DNA from: an uncultured Clostridium sp.
GTDB taxonomy: Bacteria > Bacillota > Clostridia > TANB77 > CAG-508
NCBI GenBank assembly: GCA_946545015.1
Contig: CAMNMV010000005.1
Coordinates: forward strand, 1 to 48,392
Reading direction: 5' to 3'
DNA length: 48,392 nt
Positions 7,557 through 21,300 of this stretch are shown in pieces. Position 1 is the first letter of the stretch; each line of letters opens with the position of its first letter. Below the pieces are notes generated by a model. The model saw nothing but the letters and a program-made list of their open reading frames with translations, was not told where the DNA came from and ran no database searches. The translations under genes were made by a program, and so were the position numbers.

Positions 7557-9140
7557 ATGTTAAGTGCAAATGGAGTTACGGTAAGATTTGGAAAGAGAGT
7601 ACTTTTTGAAGATGTAAATATAAAATTTGGGAAAGGTAACTGTTATGGAATAATAGGTGCAAATGGTGCCGGAAAATCAACATTCTTAAAAGTATTATCT
7701 GGAGATATAGAACCAAGTAAAGGAGATGTAACTTTAGATAAAGGCGAAAGAATTTCAGTATTAAAGCAAGACCACTTTGCTTTTGAAGAATATACAGTAA
7801 TGGATACAGTATTAATGGGAAACAAAGAATTATATGACATAATGAAAGAAAAAGATGCAATATATGCAAAACCTGATTTTTCAGAAGAAGATGGAATGAA
7901 AGCTGCAAAATTAGAAGAAAGATTTGCAGAACTAGATGGTTGGAACGCAGAATCAGATGCAAGTCAACTTTTAAATGATTTAGGTATTATACCAGATAAC
8001 CATTATAAATATATGAAAGAAATAGAAGCAAGAGAAAAAGTTAAAATCTTACTTGCACAAGCACTATTTGGAAACCCAGATGTATTATTACTTGATGAAC
8101 CTACAAACGACTTAGATTTAAAAAGTATAAACTGGTTACAAGAATTCTTAATTGATTTTGAAAATACTGTAATAGTAGTATCACATGATAGATATTTCTT
8201 AAATAAGGTTTGTACACATATAGCAGATGTTGATTTTGGAAAAATAAAAGTATATCCAGGAAACTATGATTTCTGGTATGAATCAAGTCAACTTGCATTA
8301 AAACAAATGAAGGAACAAAACAAAAAGAAAGAAGAAAAAATTAAAGAATTACAAGACTTCATTGCTAGATTTAGTGCTAATGCTTCAAAATCAAAACAAG
8401 CTACTTCAAGAAAGAAAACATTAGAGAAAATAGAATTAGATGAAATAAAACCTTCAAATAGAAAATATCCATATGTAGATTTTAAACCTGATAGAGAACC
8501 AGGAAAAGAAATATTACAAGTAAAAAATATTTCAAAAACTGTAGATGGAGTAAAAGTTTTAGACAATGTTTCATTTACAGTTAAACAAAATGATAAAATA
8601 GCATTTTTAGCTGATAATGAAAATGCAAAAACAGTTCTTTTTCAAATAATTGCAGGAGAATTAGAACCTGATGAAGGAGAATTAATTTGGGGAACAACAA
8701 TAACAAAATCATATTTTCCAAAAGATAATAATTACCTATTTAATACAGATGAAAATATTACAGAATGGCTTAGAAAATATTCTAAAGATCCAGATGAAAC
8801 ATTTGTTAGAGGATTTTTGGGAAGAATGTTATTCTCAGGTGATGAAGCGTTAAAAAGTGCAAAAGTAATATCTGGAGGAGAAAAAGTTAGATGTGTACTT
8901 TCTAAAATGATGTTATCAGGAGCTAATTTCTTAATATTTGATGAGCCTACAAACCATTTAGATATGGAAAGTATAACATCTGTAAATGAAGGAATGAAGA
9001 AATTTATAGGAAATATTTTATTCACATCACATGACCATGAATTAACTCAAACAGTTGCAAATAGAATTATAGATATCAAACAAAATGGACAAATTGTGGA
9101 TAGAGAAGTAACATATAATGAATATTTGGGAATAGAATAA
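7557..9140 (+). CDS. ABC-F ATPase, YbiT/YkpA-like
   Basis: The 527-residue protein has two ABC ATPase domains and no membrane segment, as in ABC-F translation factors. Domain 1 has Walker A GANGAGKST (34-42) and Walker B LLLDEPTN (178-184). The linker at about 240-300 is Lys/Glu-rich. Domain 2 has signature SGGEK (439-443) and Walker B IFDEPTNHLD (460-469). The first signature is degenerate (EAREK, about 157-161), as is the second Walker A (ADNENAKT, 352-359). The N-terminal half closely resembles YbiT of E. coli (DHFAFEEYTVMDTV segment). The likely role is in ribosome function; there is no antibiotic-resistance context. GGAGGAAGG precedes the ATG. It is monocistronic. Confidence 0.92.
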   Translation: MLSANGVTVRFGKRVLFEDVNIKFGKGNCYGIIGANGAGKSTFLKVLSGDIEPSKGDVTLDKGERISVLKQDHFAFEEYTVMDTVLMGNKELYDIMKEKDAIYAKPDFSEEDGMKAAKLEERFAELDGWNAESDASQLLNDLGIIPDNHYKYMKEIEAREKVKILLAQALFGNPDVLLLDEPTNDLDLKSINWLQEFLIDFENTVIVVSHDRYFLNKVCTHIADVDFGKIKVYPGNYDFWYESSQLALKQMKEQNKKKEEKIKELQDFIARFSANASKSKQATSRKKTLEKIELDEIKPSNRKYPYVDFKPDREPGKEILQVKNISKTVDGVKVLDNVSFTVKQNDKIAFLADNENAKTVLFQIIAGELEPDEGELIWGTTITKSYFPKDNNYLFNTDENITEWLRKYSKDPDETFVRGFLGRMLFSGDEALKSAKVISGGEKVRCVLSKMMLSGANFLIFDEPTNHLDMESITSVNEGMKKFIGNILFTSHDHELTQTVANRIIDIKQNGQIVDREVTYNEYLGIE

Positions 9141-9253
9141 TTCTATAACACTTAGGGAAATATACTTTTTAGAGGAAATTGGCCTCAAATAAGCCGAAAT
9201 ATTACGAAAATGTTATTGAAATGAAATCTAAAAATAATAAACCGTAAATGTTG

Positions 9254-9280
9254 AAAAGCCTTAATGTTAAGGCTTTTTTT
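9254..9280 (+). terminator. Terminator of the ABC-F gene
   Basis: AAAAGCCTTAA pairs with TTAAGGCTTTT around a tight loop and is followed by a T run. Confidence 0.92.
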
Positions 9281-9288
9281 GTAATAAT

Positions 9289-9364
9289 ATAGCTATTTAC
9301 TTTTATATTAATTGAAGCTATTCTTTTGTGTAGAATACAAAATTAAAGAAAGGTAAATAGCTAT
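9289..9364 (+). promoter_or_regulatory. Long inverted repeat in the leader of the giant surface-protein gene
   Basis: ATAGCTATTTAC at 9289-9300 is matched perfectly by its complement at 9353-9364. The pairing extends four more bases inward with one G-U pair. A small hairpin, TATTCT (9319-9324) with AGAATA (9332-9337), lies inside. The outer stem ends ten bases before the AAGGAGG of the giant gene. It could be a regulatory RNA fold or an operator pair; no known riboswitch was recognised. Confidence 0.5.
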
Positions 9365-9384
9365 TTTGGCTTGAAGGAGGAAAA

Positions 9385-12300
9385 ATGAAAGGTAAAAGTG
9401 CTTTAATCAAAAAGATTGTTGCTGTTGTATCAATATTGCTAGTAGCAATTGGAACAATAATAACAACCCAAATCATGAAAGGAATAAGTGATCTTGATGT
9501 AGAAACAAGAAGAGCAATGACATATGGACAAGTTACACCAGAAGATGAACAAACTCAAAGTCCTAATGTTACTTTTTCTGCATTTTTTGCAAAAGATTTA
9601 AACAATGATGGAATTGCAGAAAAAATCAAAGGAGTAACAAGACCAATTGGAGTAGATGGTCAAATAGGAGATGAAGGAACATTATATGCAAGCATTAATG
9701 TTTCAAGAGATGGGTATCTAGAAAATGGTGTAATTACTTTTGTTAATAATAACATTAAATGGAACACCGAAATGCTAGAAGATAGTATAATTGCTGGTAA
9801 TTACAAAGGAGCAGTAAGTACTGTAAGATTACAACCTAAAGTATATGCTGGAAGTTCTAAATTATTAGCAGGAGAAATCAGTAGTGTTCTAGGAAGTAAT
9901 ATAAATGATTACAGTAAAGTAAACTATGTTAAATTAACTGGTACATATGTAGATGGTGATGGAAATAGAACACAAATAAATGTTGAACGTCCTGTAACTG
10001 TTGATTGGTATAGTTATGTATCAACAAGAGTTAATACTAATAATAAACATTTAGATGTTACTGTAACTGATGAAATGATATTAGATTTTACAGTAGAAAA
10101 TCAAGAAACAGCAAAAACATTGCTATTAAAAGATAATATTTTAAAAATAACTGCACCGGAACTTAATGGATATAAAGCAAAAGATGCACGTATAAATGGT
10201 GATGATTTTGAATTTGATCCAGAAACAGGAGTATTAACAGTTAGTAGATCAAGCACTATTAATGGAGAAGGAAGAATTGTAAGTAGTCTTCCTAGAACAA
10301 ATTCATATAGTGTAACTTTCGTGTACCCAAAAGAAGCACATGGGGATGAAGGCCAAGATGAACAATCAGTAGATTTATTTACACAAATAGAAGTACCTGT
10401 AGAAGCCCAATATACTGCATATAATAACCAAAATAGTGAATTCGAAAATATAGTATCATCAACACAAAGAACAATATTAACTTTAGTAGAAGAAAGAGGA
10501 ACTGTTGCATATGATCAGGATTCATTAAATGTTTCTATTGGACAACAATCTGGAACTAGATGGATAGTTTCTAAAGAAAAAGCATTAAATGCTTATAATG
10601 GAATTTATTCAGATGATGATCGTTTCGATGTTTCATGGTATCTAAACCGTGCAAATCCAAATACAAATGGAAATATAAGTTTAAGAGAAACTAAAAAAGA
10701 TGAAATGTTATTTATTGATGGAACACGAAAAATAAATGAAGAATATATTGATTGTGAAGGTGTATGGTTTGAAGTCAAAAATGGAACTGTAACATATATA
10801 AATATATATGATGCAGATACTAACGAATTATTAAAAACATTCTATGGAAGTAATGGTATTCACATAAGTTCTCCTGAATACAATATATCTACATATAATA
10901 ATGAAAATAATGCATACAAATTTGAAGAACCTGTAAAACATATAAGAGCTGAAATCCAAGGTTCGACTTATAAATCAGAAATAAAAATACATCAAATTAA
11001 GAAACTAGATGGCAGATATGTAGCAGAAAATATTGATAGATCAGAATTTGATGATATGGCAGGAATATATACATATTTAACATCTACTGGAGATGGAATA
11101 GATAGAGATTATAATTTCTCAGGATATGCATTATATAGAGAAGTTGAATCAAAAGCTACAATGAGTTTATCACCATCAGGAGCAAATACCAATACAACAA
11201 ACATTCCAGCGACTATAACAATATCAACAGTTGAAGATGGATTTAATCAACGTAAATGGAAAAATGGTGTATTTTTAGTTGAATTTGCACCAGATGTAAT
11301 TTATGCTCAAGTAAATGATGTTATTGCAGATAATCCGGGCGTTAATGTAATAGCATATGATTTATATAAAGAAAACAATAAATATTTCTTAAAAATATAT
11401 ACTTCAAATGTAGAAGATACATTATACAATATAAGAGTATCAACTAATATATATGTAAATCCAATGGCTATAAGCAATCTGGAAACATTTAAACTATATG
11501 CATATAATGAAGATTGCAATTCTTATGTAATTAGTGAAAAAGATACTTATGATATAAATTCTAATGGAAACACAACAGAAGAAATAGGAACTTATAATAC
11601 TTATTTTAATTTAATTGCACCAGAAACATTTATAACAAGTCAAAGTGCATCAAATTATAATGTGGACGAAAATGTATCTATAGCACCAAATGTTGCAGAC
11701 ATAGACAAAGATGCAAGAAGTGTAGATATAAATGTAGAATTATTTAATAACCATAAAATGGTAGTTAGCAATGTCAAAGTATTAGGAGTAATTCCATTTG
11801 AAGGAAATACATATGCTGAAGGTGAAGGAAACTTAGGATCTCAATTTACAACAACAATGACAAATGAAGGAATAAAAATTCCAAGCGAACTACAGGGAAA
11901 AGTAACAGTATATTATACAGAAAATGGAAATGCTGATGAAAATCTAGAAAAGGCAGAAAATGGTTGGACAACAACACCAGATGATTTTTCAAAAGTAAAA
12001 AGATATTTAATAGACTTTAATACAACTGCAATACCATCAGGAAGAAGTTATAGCTTTGGATATACAGTAAATATACCTGAAGGTATAAGCTATAATAAAA
12101 CAACATATTCAGAACATGCTGTATATTATTCATTAAATACAACAGAAGGTTTATTAGATGATGTATTACAACCAAGTAAATTAGGAATTAAAGTAGCAAG
12201 AAAATATGATTTTGATGTATCAAAATTAAATGCTGAAAACAATAAAATAGTACCAGGAGCAGTATATCAATTAACACAATATGATGATGCTGAAAATGTA

Positions 12301-15300
12301 ATAGATACAAAAATAGTTGTTTCAAATTCTAATGGTAGATTAATTGCAAAGGGCTTATATATAGATTCAATATATACATTACAAGAAGTTAGAAATCCAG
12401 ATAACTATATGTTAAATCCAGAAGTGATTAAATTTAAAGTAACAGAAAATGAAGAAGATAAAAACATATTAGAAATAACTATGTTATCAGATAATGGATT
12501 TGCTATAACTCCACAGATAGTTATGGAAAATGGAGTTGAAACATTAGTATCACAAATAAAAGAAAATCCAAGATATAAAATAGATATAACAAAAATAGAT
12601 AGAGCAACACATGAGATTGTAGAAGGAGCACAATTTAAATTATTACCTGATAATACAACATATATAACAAATAATGAAGGTAAATTTAGTTTAAGTGCAT
12701 TAGATCAAAATAAAGAATATACATTAAAAGAAATTTTTGCAGACGGATATTATCTAATGGATGATATCACATTTAAATTAGTAAAAGAAAATGAACACTT
12801 TAAAATAGAAAGTGATAATGAAATCTTTGCCAATGCTACAGTAGATGTAGTAGATGATGAGGATTTAATAAGTGTGGCTTTAAACTTGCCAAATGAAAGA
12901 CAACCACAATTATTAATAAATAAAACAGATAAAGAAACACATGAACCAATAAAAGGAGTTCAATTTAAAGTAAAAGACAGAATAGGAAAAATATATGTAA
13001 CAGATGAAGAAGGAAAAACTCTTATAAGTGGATTTGCAGAAAATGAAGATTATACATTACAAGAAGTAAAAGCAGACGGATATTATTTAAGAGATATTGA
13101 CTTTAAAATAGTAAAAGATGAAACAACAGGAAAATTAAAAGTTGTAAGTGAAGATGAAGAATTTGCAGCAGCAACATTGATAGATGAAGATAGAAAAATA
13201 TTAAGTGTTAATATGACAAATGAAGCAATACCAACATTTGATATAAATCTATTAAAATTATCTGAAGGAACAGATGATGTAAGATTAAAAGATGCTAAAT
13301 TTAATTTAATAGATACAGATACAGGAAAAATTACAGAATATACAACAGATGAAAATGGAATAATAAATATTTCTGGATTATATGCATATAAAGAAGGAAA
13401 AGAAGGAGTATCAGGAAAATATACACTACAAGAAATATTAGCACCAGAAGGATATGCAAATAATGCTGAATTAATTAAATTCCAAGTAACAAGAGATGAA
13501 GATAATGATTCTTATATAGTTGAAATAGAAAATGAAAGCAGCCTAAAAACTGTTAAAAAAGCAGAAATGAACGGAAAAGTTCTAAACTTAATTATTGAAG
13601 ATAAACCAATGTTTAAATTAGTAAAAGTTGATTCTGAAACAAGAGAACCACTTGCTAATGTTGAGTTTATAATAATGGAAATAGAACCAGAATTAGGTTT
13701 TGCAAAAGATATAAATGGAAATTATATTGGAACATATGATGAAGAAAATGACAGATATGTCGTAAAAACAAATGAAAAAGGTGAAATAGTATTACCATTA
13801 AAAGATGGAAAATACTATGCATTAGAAGTAAGAGCATTAGAAGGATATGAGTCAAATAATGCATTACAATTCTTCGAAATAAATACAGGAAAAGCAGCAG
13901 AACCTGTTGTACCAGGCCCTGTTGAACCAGAAACAGATGAACCAGTAGAAAAAACAAAAGTAGTAGAAATCAATTATATTGAAGATTTAGTAGCAATATC
14001 AAATGATGTAAATAATGAAGTTAATACATATGAAGATACTAAATTTAAATTAATGAGAACATTAGATTTTAATGATGCTGATTCATATCAAGATGCAACA
14101 AGTATTGAATATGGAGATTTAAATGGTAACGGAACAGTAGATGATATAAAAACAGAATTAACACAAACAACAGGAAAAGGTTTTGGAAGAATTGGATATC
14201 GTATATATTCTGATGGTTACAGTGGACAACTAATACAAAAACCGTTTAAAGGAGATTTTGACGGACAAGGAAATGAAATAAGAAACTTACTTGTTAATCA
14301 AGCTAGTGGAAAAAGCGAAGCTAATGGATTATTTGGGCATACTCAAAATTCAAAAATAGAAAATTTAGGAGTTACTGGTAAAGTAATTGGAGGAAATCTT
14401 TTCAATCAATGTGGAGGTATAGTAGGATATGCAGAAAATACAACAATTAATAATTGCTATAGCAAAGTGCAATTAAGTGATTCTGCTACTAATACTACAA
14501 ATACTAGAACTGCAGGAGGAATTGTTGGAACTACTAAAAATTGTAAAATTAGTAATTGCTATAATGCAGGAATAATATCAGGAACAGGATTTTGCTATGC
14601 CGGAGGTATAGTTGGCTATGGTGAGTACTATGGTTATACAGAAATAAATGATTGTTACAATATTTCATCAATAACAGCTTCTCATCCAAATACTTCAATT
14701 AGTGTAGGAGGAATAATAGGATATGGCGGAACTGCTATAAATAGATGTTATAATACAGCAACAATATCAGTTAATGGGAAAAGTGGATATGCAGGTGGAA
14801 TAACTGGAGGTAGTGGAACTATAAATAAATGTTATAATATTGGAGCTATTTATGGAAAAGGATATGCAGGTGGAATAAGTGCAAAAGATGGAATTATTAG
14901 TAATTCATATAATAGAGGAAATGTAACTAATAATAAACAAAGCGATAATACAGGATATTATAAAGCAGCAGGTATAGTAGGTGATTCAGGAACAGTTATT
15001 AACTGTTATAATACAGGAAATGTTATAGGACCAAGATATACTAGTCAAGCAAAAGGTAGTCAAGTAGCGCCTATAAATAATTATAATTATAATAATAATT
15101 ATGTAATAAATTCATATTATTTAAGTACAGCAACTCTTACAGGTATAACTGTAAATAGATATGGAATTGCTAAAGATGCAACAACTTTAAAAGGAGAAGA
15201 ACAACCTAATAAATTAAATAGATATGTATTTAAACAAGATACAGAAAATGTAAATGCAGGTTACCCAATATTTAAAGACGATGCTGAAATAGAAAAAGTA

Positions 15301-18300
15301 ACAAGTGTTGAAAAAATCGAAGATTTAGTTGAAATATCAGAACAAGTTAGAGCAGCAGTAAATTATGAAGGAATTGAAGTAAAACTTGCAAACACATTAG
15401 ACTTTAATGAAGATTCATCATATAGAGATCCAAGTGATACATCATATGGAGATTTAAATAATGATGGGGAAGTTAATGGAATAAAAGAAGAATTAACAAA
15501 GACAGAAGGAAAAGGATTTACACCTATTGGAATTAACAGTTATCTTCCATTTAAAGGAACATTTGATGGACAAGCAAATGAGATAAGAAATATTTATATA
15601 AATGCTGAAGGAAATGCCGGTTTATTTGGATACATTGATGGAGGAATAGTTAAAAATCTAGGAATAACTGGTAATGTTATAGGAACAGGATCAACAGGAT
15701 CAATAGCAGGATATTTAAGAAGTAAAGAAGATTTAGTAAAATGCTATAATAAAGCAAATGTTAAGAGTACAAGTGGTATTGCAGGAGGAATTATAGGAGA
15801 GTTTACAACACATGATGGTTATAGTGCAATAATTCTTAAAAATATTCTTGTATGCTATAATACTGGAAATATAGAAGGAAATAACGAAACAGGAGGAATT
15901 GTAGGAAAATTAAACAATTCAGGGATATACAATTGTTATAATGTTGGAAATGTAAAATCAAATACTACAGAAAAAGCAGGTGCAATTGCAGGAGTTACTA
16001 GTATAAATGCAAGTAAATGCTATTATTCAAATGATATAACTGTAGAACCAGAAATGTCAAATGAATTTGGAACAGCAAAAGATGCTGATTATATGAAAAC
16101 AGACGCATTTGTTAATGAAATATCTAATAGATATTTTGTAAAAGATACAGGAAATGTAAATGGTGGATTCCCAGTTATAAATGCTGAAGAATTACCACTT
16201 ATTGAAACATATTCAATAGAGAAAATTGAAGATCTAGTTGAAGTATCTAGACTTTGTGATTTAGGCGAACTAAGCAAAGAAGTTGAAATTACTTTAGAAA
16301 ATACTTTAGACTTTAATGAAGATTCATCATATAGAGATCCAAGTGATACATCATATGGAGATTTAAATGGTGATGGAGAAGTTAATGGAATAAAAGAAGA
16401 ATTAACAAAAGTAGAAGGAAAAGGATTTGCACCTATTGGAAAGAACAAATCAAAACCATTTAGTGGTTCATTTGATGGACAAGGAAATGAAATAAGAAAT
16501 ATTCATATTAATAATAATGAGGCATGTTTAGGATTATTTGGAGTTACAGAAAATGCTGAAATAAAAAATCTTGGAATTACAGGAAAAATCAATTTCAATT
16601 CTGATCAACAATATGATATATGTGTGGGAGGAATAGTAGGATTAGCAGAAAAAACAATTATTTTAAATTGTTATAATAAAGCAGAAGTATCAAGTACAAA
16701 CTTTACAGGAGGAATTGTCGGAGATTGTAATAACACAAAAATTTCAGATTGTTATAATGAAGGAAACATATCTGGAAATAATGCAGGAGGAATTCTAGGT
16801 TATTCTGCAAAGGAACTTGAAATTGAAAATTGTTATAATAAAGGAAAAATAAGTTATAACGGAACTAATAACTATTCTTCTGGATATATTGGAGGAATAG
16901 GAGGCTATATATACAATTTTAAATCTGCAGAAATTAAGAATTTATATAACGAAGGAGAAGTTACATCAGTTGGTCATACAGGAGGATTATTCGGATATGC
17001 GGTTAATGATAATGTTTCAGTAGAATTTATAAATTGTTATAATACAGGAAATATTTCAAGTAAGTCAAATTATGCAGGAGGACTTTGTGGTTATTCGTAT
17101 TGTTATAATCTAAAATTAAAAGATTGTTATAATATTGGAAACGTAGTTGGTTATTCACATGCAGGAGGATTAATTGGATATTCTGGCTCAATTTCAATAA
17201 GCAATTCATATAATAAAGGAAGAGTAGAGAATATTAATGATGGTTCTAGTTATGGTTATGCAGGAGGATTTGTAGCATATTGTGGAGCTATTTCAGTAAA
17301 TAATTCATATAACATAGGAAATATCGTAGGAAGACAATATGTTGCGGGAATTGCAGGACATGTAGGGGGTAATATAAATGCAGAAAATTCCCACAATGAA
17401 GGAGAGGTTTCAGTAATATCATCAAGTCGTGGATATGCAGGAGGATTATTTGGAGATGTTTATGAATCTATAATGAATATAAATAATTGTTACAATAAAG
17501 GAGACATAACTGTAAAAGGTACTGGTTATTCATATGCAGGAGGAATTTATGCAAGTGGAACTGCTCATAACTATAACTTAATACAAAATTGTTATAATGA
17601 AGGTAATATATTATGTACTAATGCACAATACATAGGAGGAATAGGAGGATATTATGGAAGTAGCATAAAGAATTGCTATAATACTGGTGATATAAGAAAT
17701 GTTGTTACAAGTAGTGGTTTCCAATATATAGGAGGAATAATAGGCCATTATGCTACAGTTACTGATTGTTATAATACAGGAAAAATATCTGCTTATAGTA
17801 CAAATACTACATATGTAGGAGGAATATCAGGATATAATAGTTATGGTGCTACTAATACATATAATACAGGAGATATAGATATTGTAGGGGGATATGTACA
17901 AGCAGGAGGAATAGCTTCAGATGGTACTGTTAGAAATTCATATAATACAGGAAATATTACAGTAAATGAGGAATTAATATCATCTACTTCAAAATATGTA
18001 GGAGGAATTGTAGGGTCAACTTCTGGATATGCATATGATTCATATAATACAGGAAATATTTATGTAGAATCAGGTTATAATTATCCATATGTAGGAGGAA
18101 TATCATCTTACAATGCTACAAATTGTTGTAACTCAGGAAATATAGAAGTTGTTGTAAAAAATAGCGAAAGTGCATATCCATATATAGGTGGAGTTTCAGG
18201 AAACGGAACTGCTAAAAATAGTTATAATAAAGGAAATGTAAAAGTACAAACAGGTGCTACTAGTGGTACCGCTTATGTAGGCAAAATATCAGGAAATGGA

Positions 18301-21300
18301 TATAGTAATGAAGGAAATTATTATCTAAATACAGTAGAATTAGATTTAGATATAGGCGAATTAACAAATGCAGGAACTACTACAGGACAAATAGAAATAT
18401 CAGATGAATCAGAACTTGTTAGATATATGACAGATTCAGAATCTGGTGAACAAGTAATAGATGAAGAAAATAGTTTAATATTCCATGATATTAAATCAGA
18501 AGGATTCTATAATAAATTAAATACTAATGGAGTATGGACACGTATAGAAGGATATGAACCTAAATTATTCATAAGTTCAGCAGACCCAATAGATTCTGTA
18601 AAAATGGAACTTATAAATAAAATGAAAAGATATAATATAACAACTAAAGTAGAAACGGTTGATGCAGTAGCAGGAGGAACAATTACTGGTGAAGGTGATG
18701 ATCCATATGAATCTGTAAAATATGGAGAAGCAAATAAAAAAGCTATATCTATGGAACCAGACACAGGTTATGGTATAGAAAAAATAACAGTGAATGGTGA
18801 AATTATTCCATTTGAAGCGGAAGAAGATGGTACATTCACAATGCCAGCAAACTATTTCACAAATGTACAAGAAGACAAAGAAGTAGTAGTTAAATATTCT
18901 TTGAAAAAACAAATAGTAACAATTACAAAAATAGATAAAGATAGTAATAAACCTTTAAAAGATGCTAAATTTAATTTAGAAAGTGTAATAGGTTCAGACA
19001 AAATATTTGGAAAATTAACAAATAATGGAGACAAATATTTTGAAGATAGAGGCGGAACTTATATGCCAAACAATACAACATATACTGATCCAATAGCACA
19101 CTCATATATTCCAATTAATTTAACAGGATTAGAAGGAAACTATTATGTAACTGTAAACCATGAAGGTTATTCAAATATGGTTGAAAACATATCTACAAAC
19201 ACTACTCCAAATGCAAACTTATCATATTATACAAATGATAACTTTGGATTTACAAATGGTGGATCTCCACAACCTACAACATATACATCAGAAGTATTAC
19301 AAGGTGGAAATCAATATTACTTAAAATTAGCAAGTAGTGCATGGGGCCCAGGAGCACCATATGAAAATAAGGTAAATAGCATTACATTATATAAACAAAT
19401 AGATGATGTGACAAGTGAATGTTTAGGAGAATTAACACAAAATAGTAATGGTACACCTCTAAAAACTTTTGAAAAAGTAGATGGAAAAATACAATATAGT
19501 ATAGATGCAACTGAAGCTACTACATCTACTATGGCTAATGCATATATGGAAATTGACTTAAGTGATAAATTGGGAACATATAATGTTTTATTAGATATTG
19601 ATACAGAATTTAATGGAACAACATTTAAAGCTGATGTAAAAGACAGTACAAGTGCAATGACTGATTTATCTCCATATAATCAATTTGTATATTTAACTAG
19701 TACAACAAATGGAAAAACATATTTATCAAAACCACTACAAGGTGGAAGTAAATATTATTTACAACTTGCAATAAGTGCTAATAAAGAAAAGTCAGCTAAA
19801 ATAAATATAAATGATGTTAAAGTATTAAAAAGTGCTATAGAAGAAGTATTTACAAATACTTCAGGGAATGGAGATTCTATTATAGAAGATAACCAAGTAT
19901 TTGGAAAAATAACATCAAATGGTACAGCTGCTACTGAATATGGATTTAGACAATCAGGAGATAAATATATAACATATGGTTCAAACCTATTTACATCATA
20001 TGTAGAAGTTGACTTGACAGGAGAAGATAAAGTTGGAAAGAACTATAATGTTTTAGTAAACTTAGAAAAAACATTAGGGGGAACTTTAGGCGTTAATATA
20101 AGTAATACAACTAACAAAATAACAGATCAAAGTCCATATAATAAATTTATATATTTAACTGCTCCAACAGGTGCAAGTACATACTCATCACCAGTGTTAC
20201 AAGGTGGTAATAAATATTACTTACAACTTGCAGCTTTCAGCGGTGGAGGAGTAACAATAAATAGTATAGACTTAGTAGAAAATGAAGTTGTTGATACTTT
20301 TGATAACAATGGAAATGGAATATTAAGTTCTGTAAATAAAAAAGAAGCAGATGAATATTACTTTGAATATAGTGATGGAAAACTAATACCAAATAATATG
20401 GGAAGTTCATTACCTAATGCAAATTCATATGTTGAAATAGATTTGACAGGAAAAACAGGAAAATATGCTGTAGAATTAAAAGCACAAACAAATAGTCCTC
20501 AAATGGTTGCAAAAATTACAGAGAACTTAGAAGATACATGCAATATAAGTGATTATACAAGTGATAAGAACTTTATGTGGGTAAATGGTGGATCACCTTC
20601 AAATGGAGTTACTTCAGATTACTCATATGTATCAAAAGTCTTAGAAGGTGGAAAGAAATATTACTTATTATTAGCAAGTACATCAAGAACAAATGGATAT
20701 ATAGCAAGTATAGATAGTGTTAAACTATTAAAATATAAACAAGAAGAAAGATTCCAAAATAATAAAGGTGATAGATTTGCCATAGAAGGATTAGTTACAG
20801 ATGAAAATGGACAAATAAAAGTAACAGTTCCACATATAGGAAGATATTTATTAACAGAAACAGAAGCACCAGAAGGATACTTATTATTAGATAGTCCTGT
20901 TGCATTTGATGTAAAAGACAAAGAGGATAATCAAGTTACAATAAGAAATAGGTCTAAAATACCAGTAACAGTACATCATTACTTAAAAGATGCTAATGGA
21001 ACAAAAACAACAACAAGAGTAGCAGAAGATGAAGTAAATAAATATTTCCCTGGAGACACATATGCAACAACTCCAAAACTAAATCTTGATAAATTAGATT
21101 TAGAAAGAGGAGAAGATAATGAATATGTAATTCCTGAAAATTCATCTGGAGAAATTGGAAATGAACCAATAGTAGTAAATTACTATTATGAAGCAATTCC
21201 ATTAGAATTAACAATACATCATTATTTAGATGGAACAGATCAAAAAATAGCAGAAGATGAAACAAAAACATATCAACCCCAAATAGGAATTGAAGATGGT

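Noticed and set aside
9141..9288. Possible c-di-GMP riboswitch upstream of the giant adhesin
   Set aside because: The conserved GEMM core sequences were not found; only an intrinsic terminator of the previous gene is clear.
14300..18300. Regularly spaced repeats that could suggest a CRISPR array
   Set aside because: The repeats are degenerate codons for GLUG motifs in one open reading frame, with uneven spacing and no constant repeat unit.
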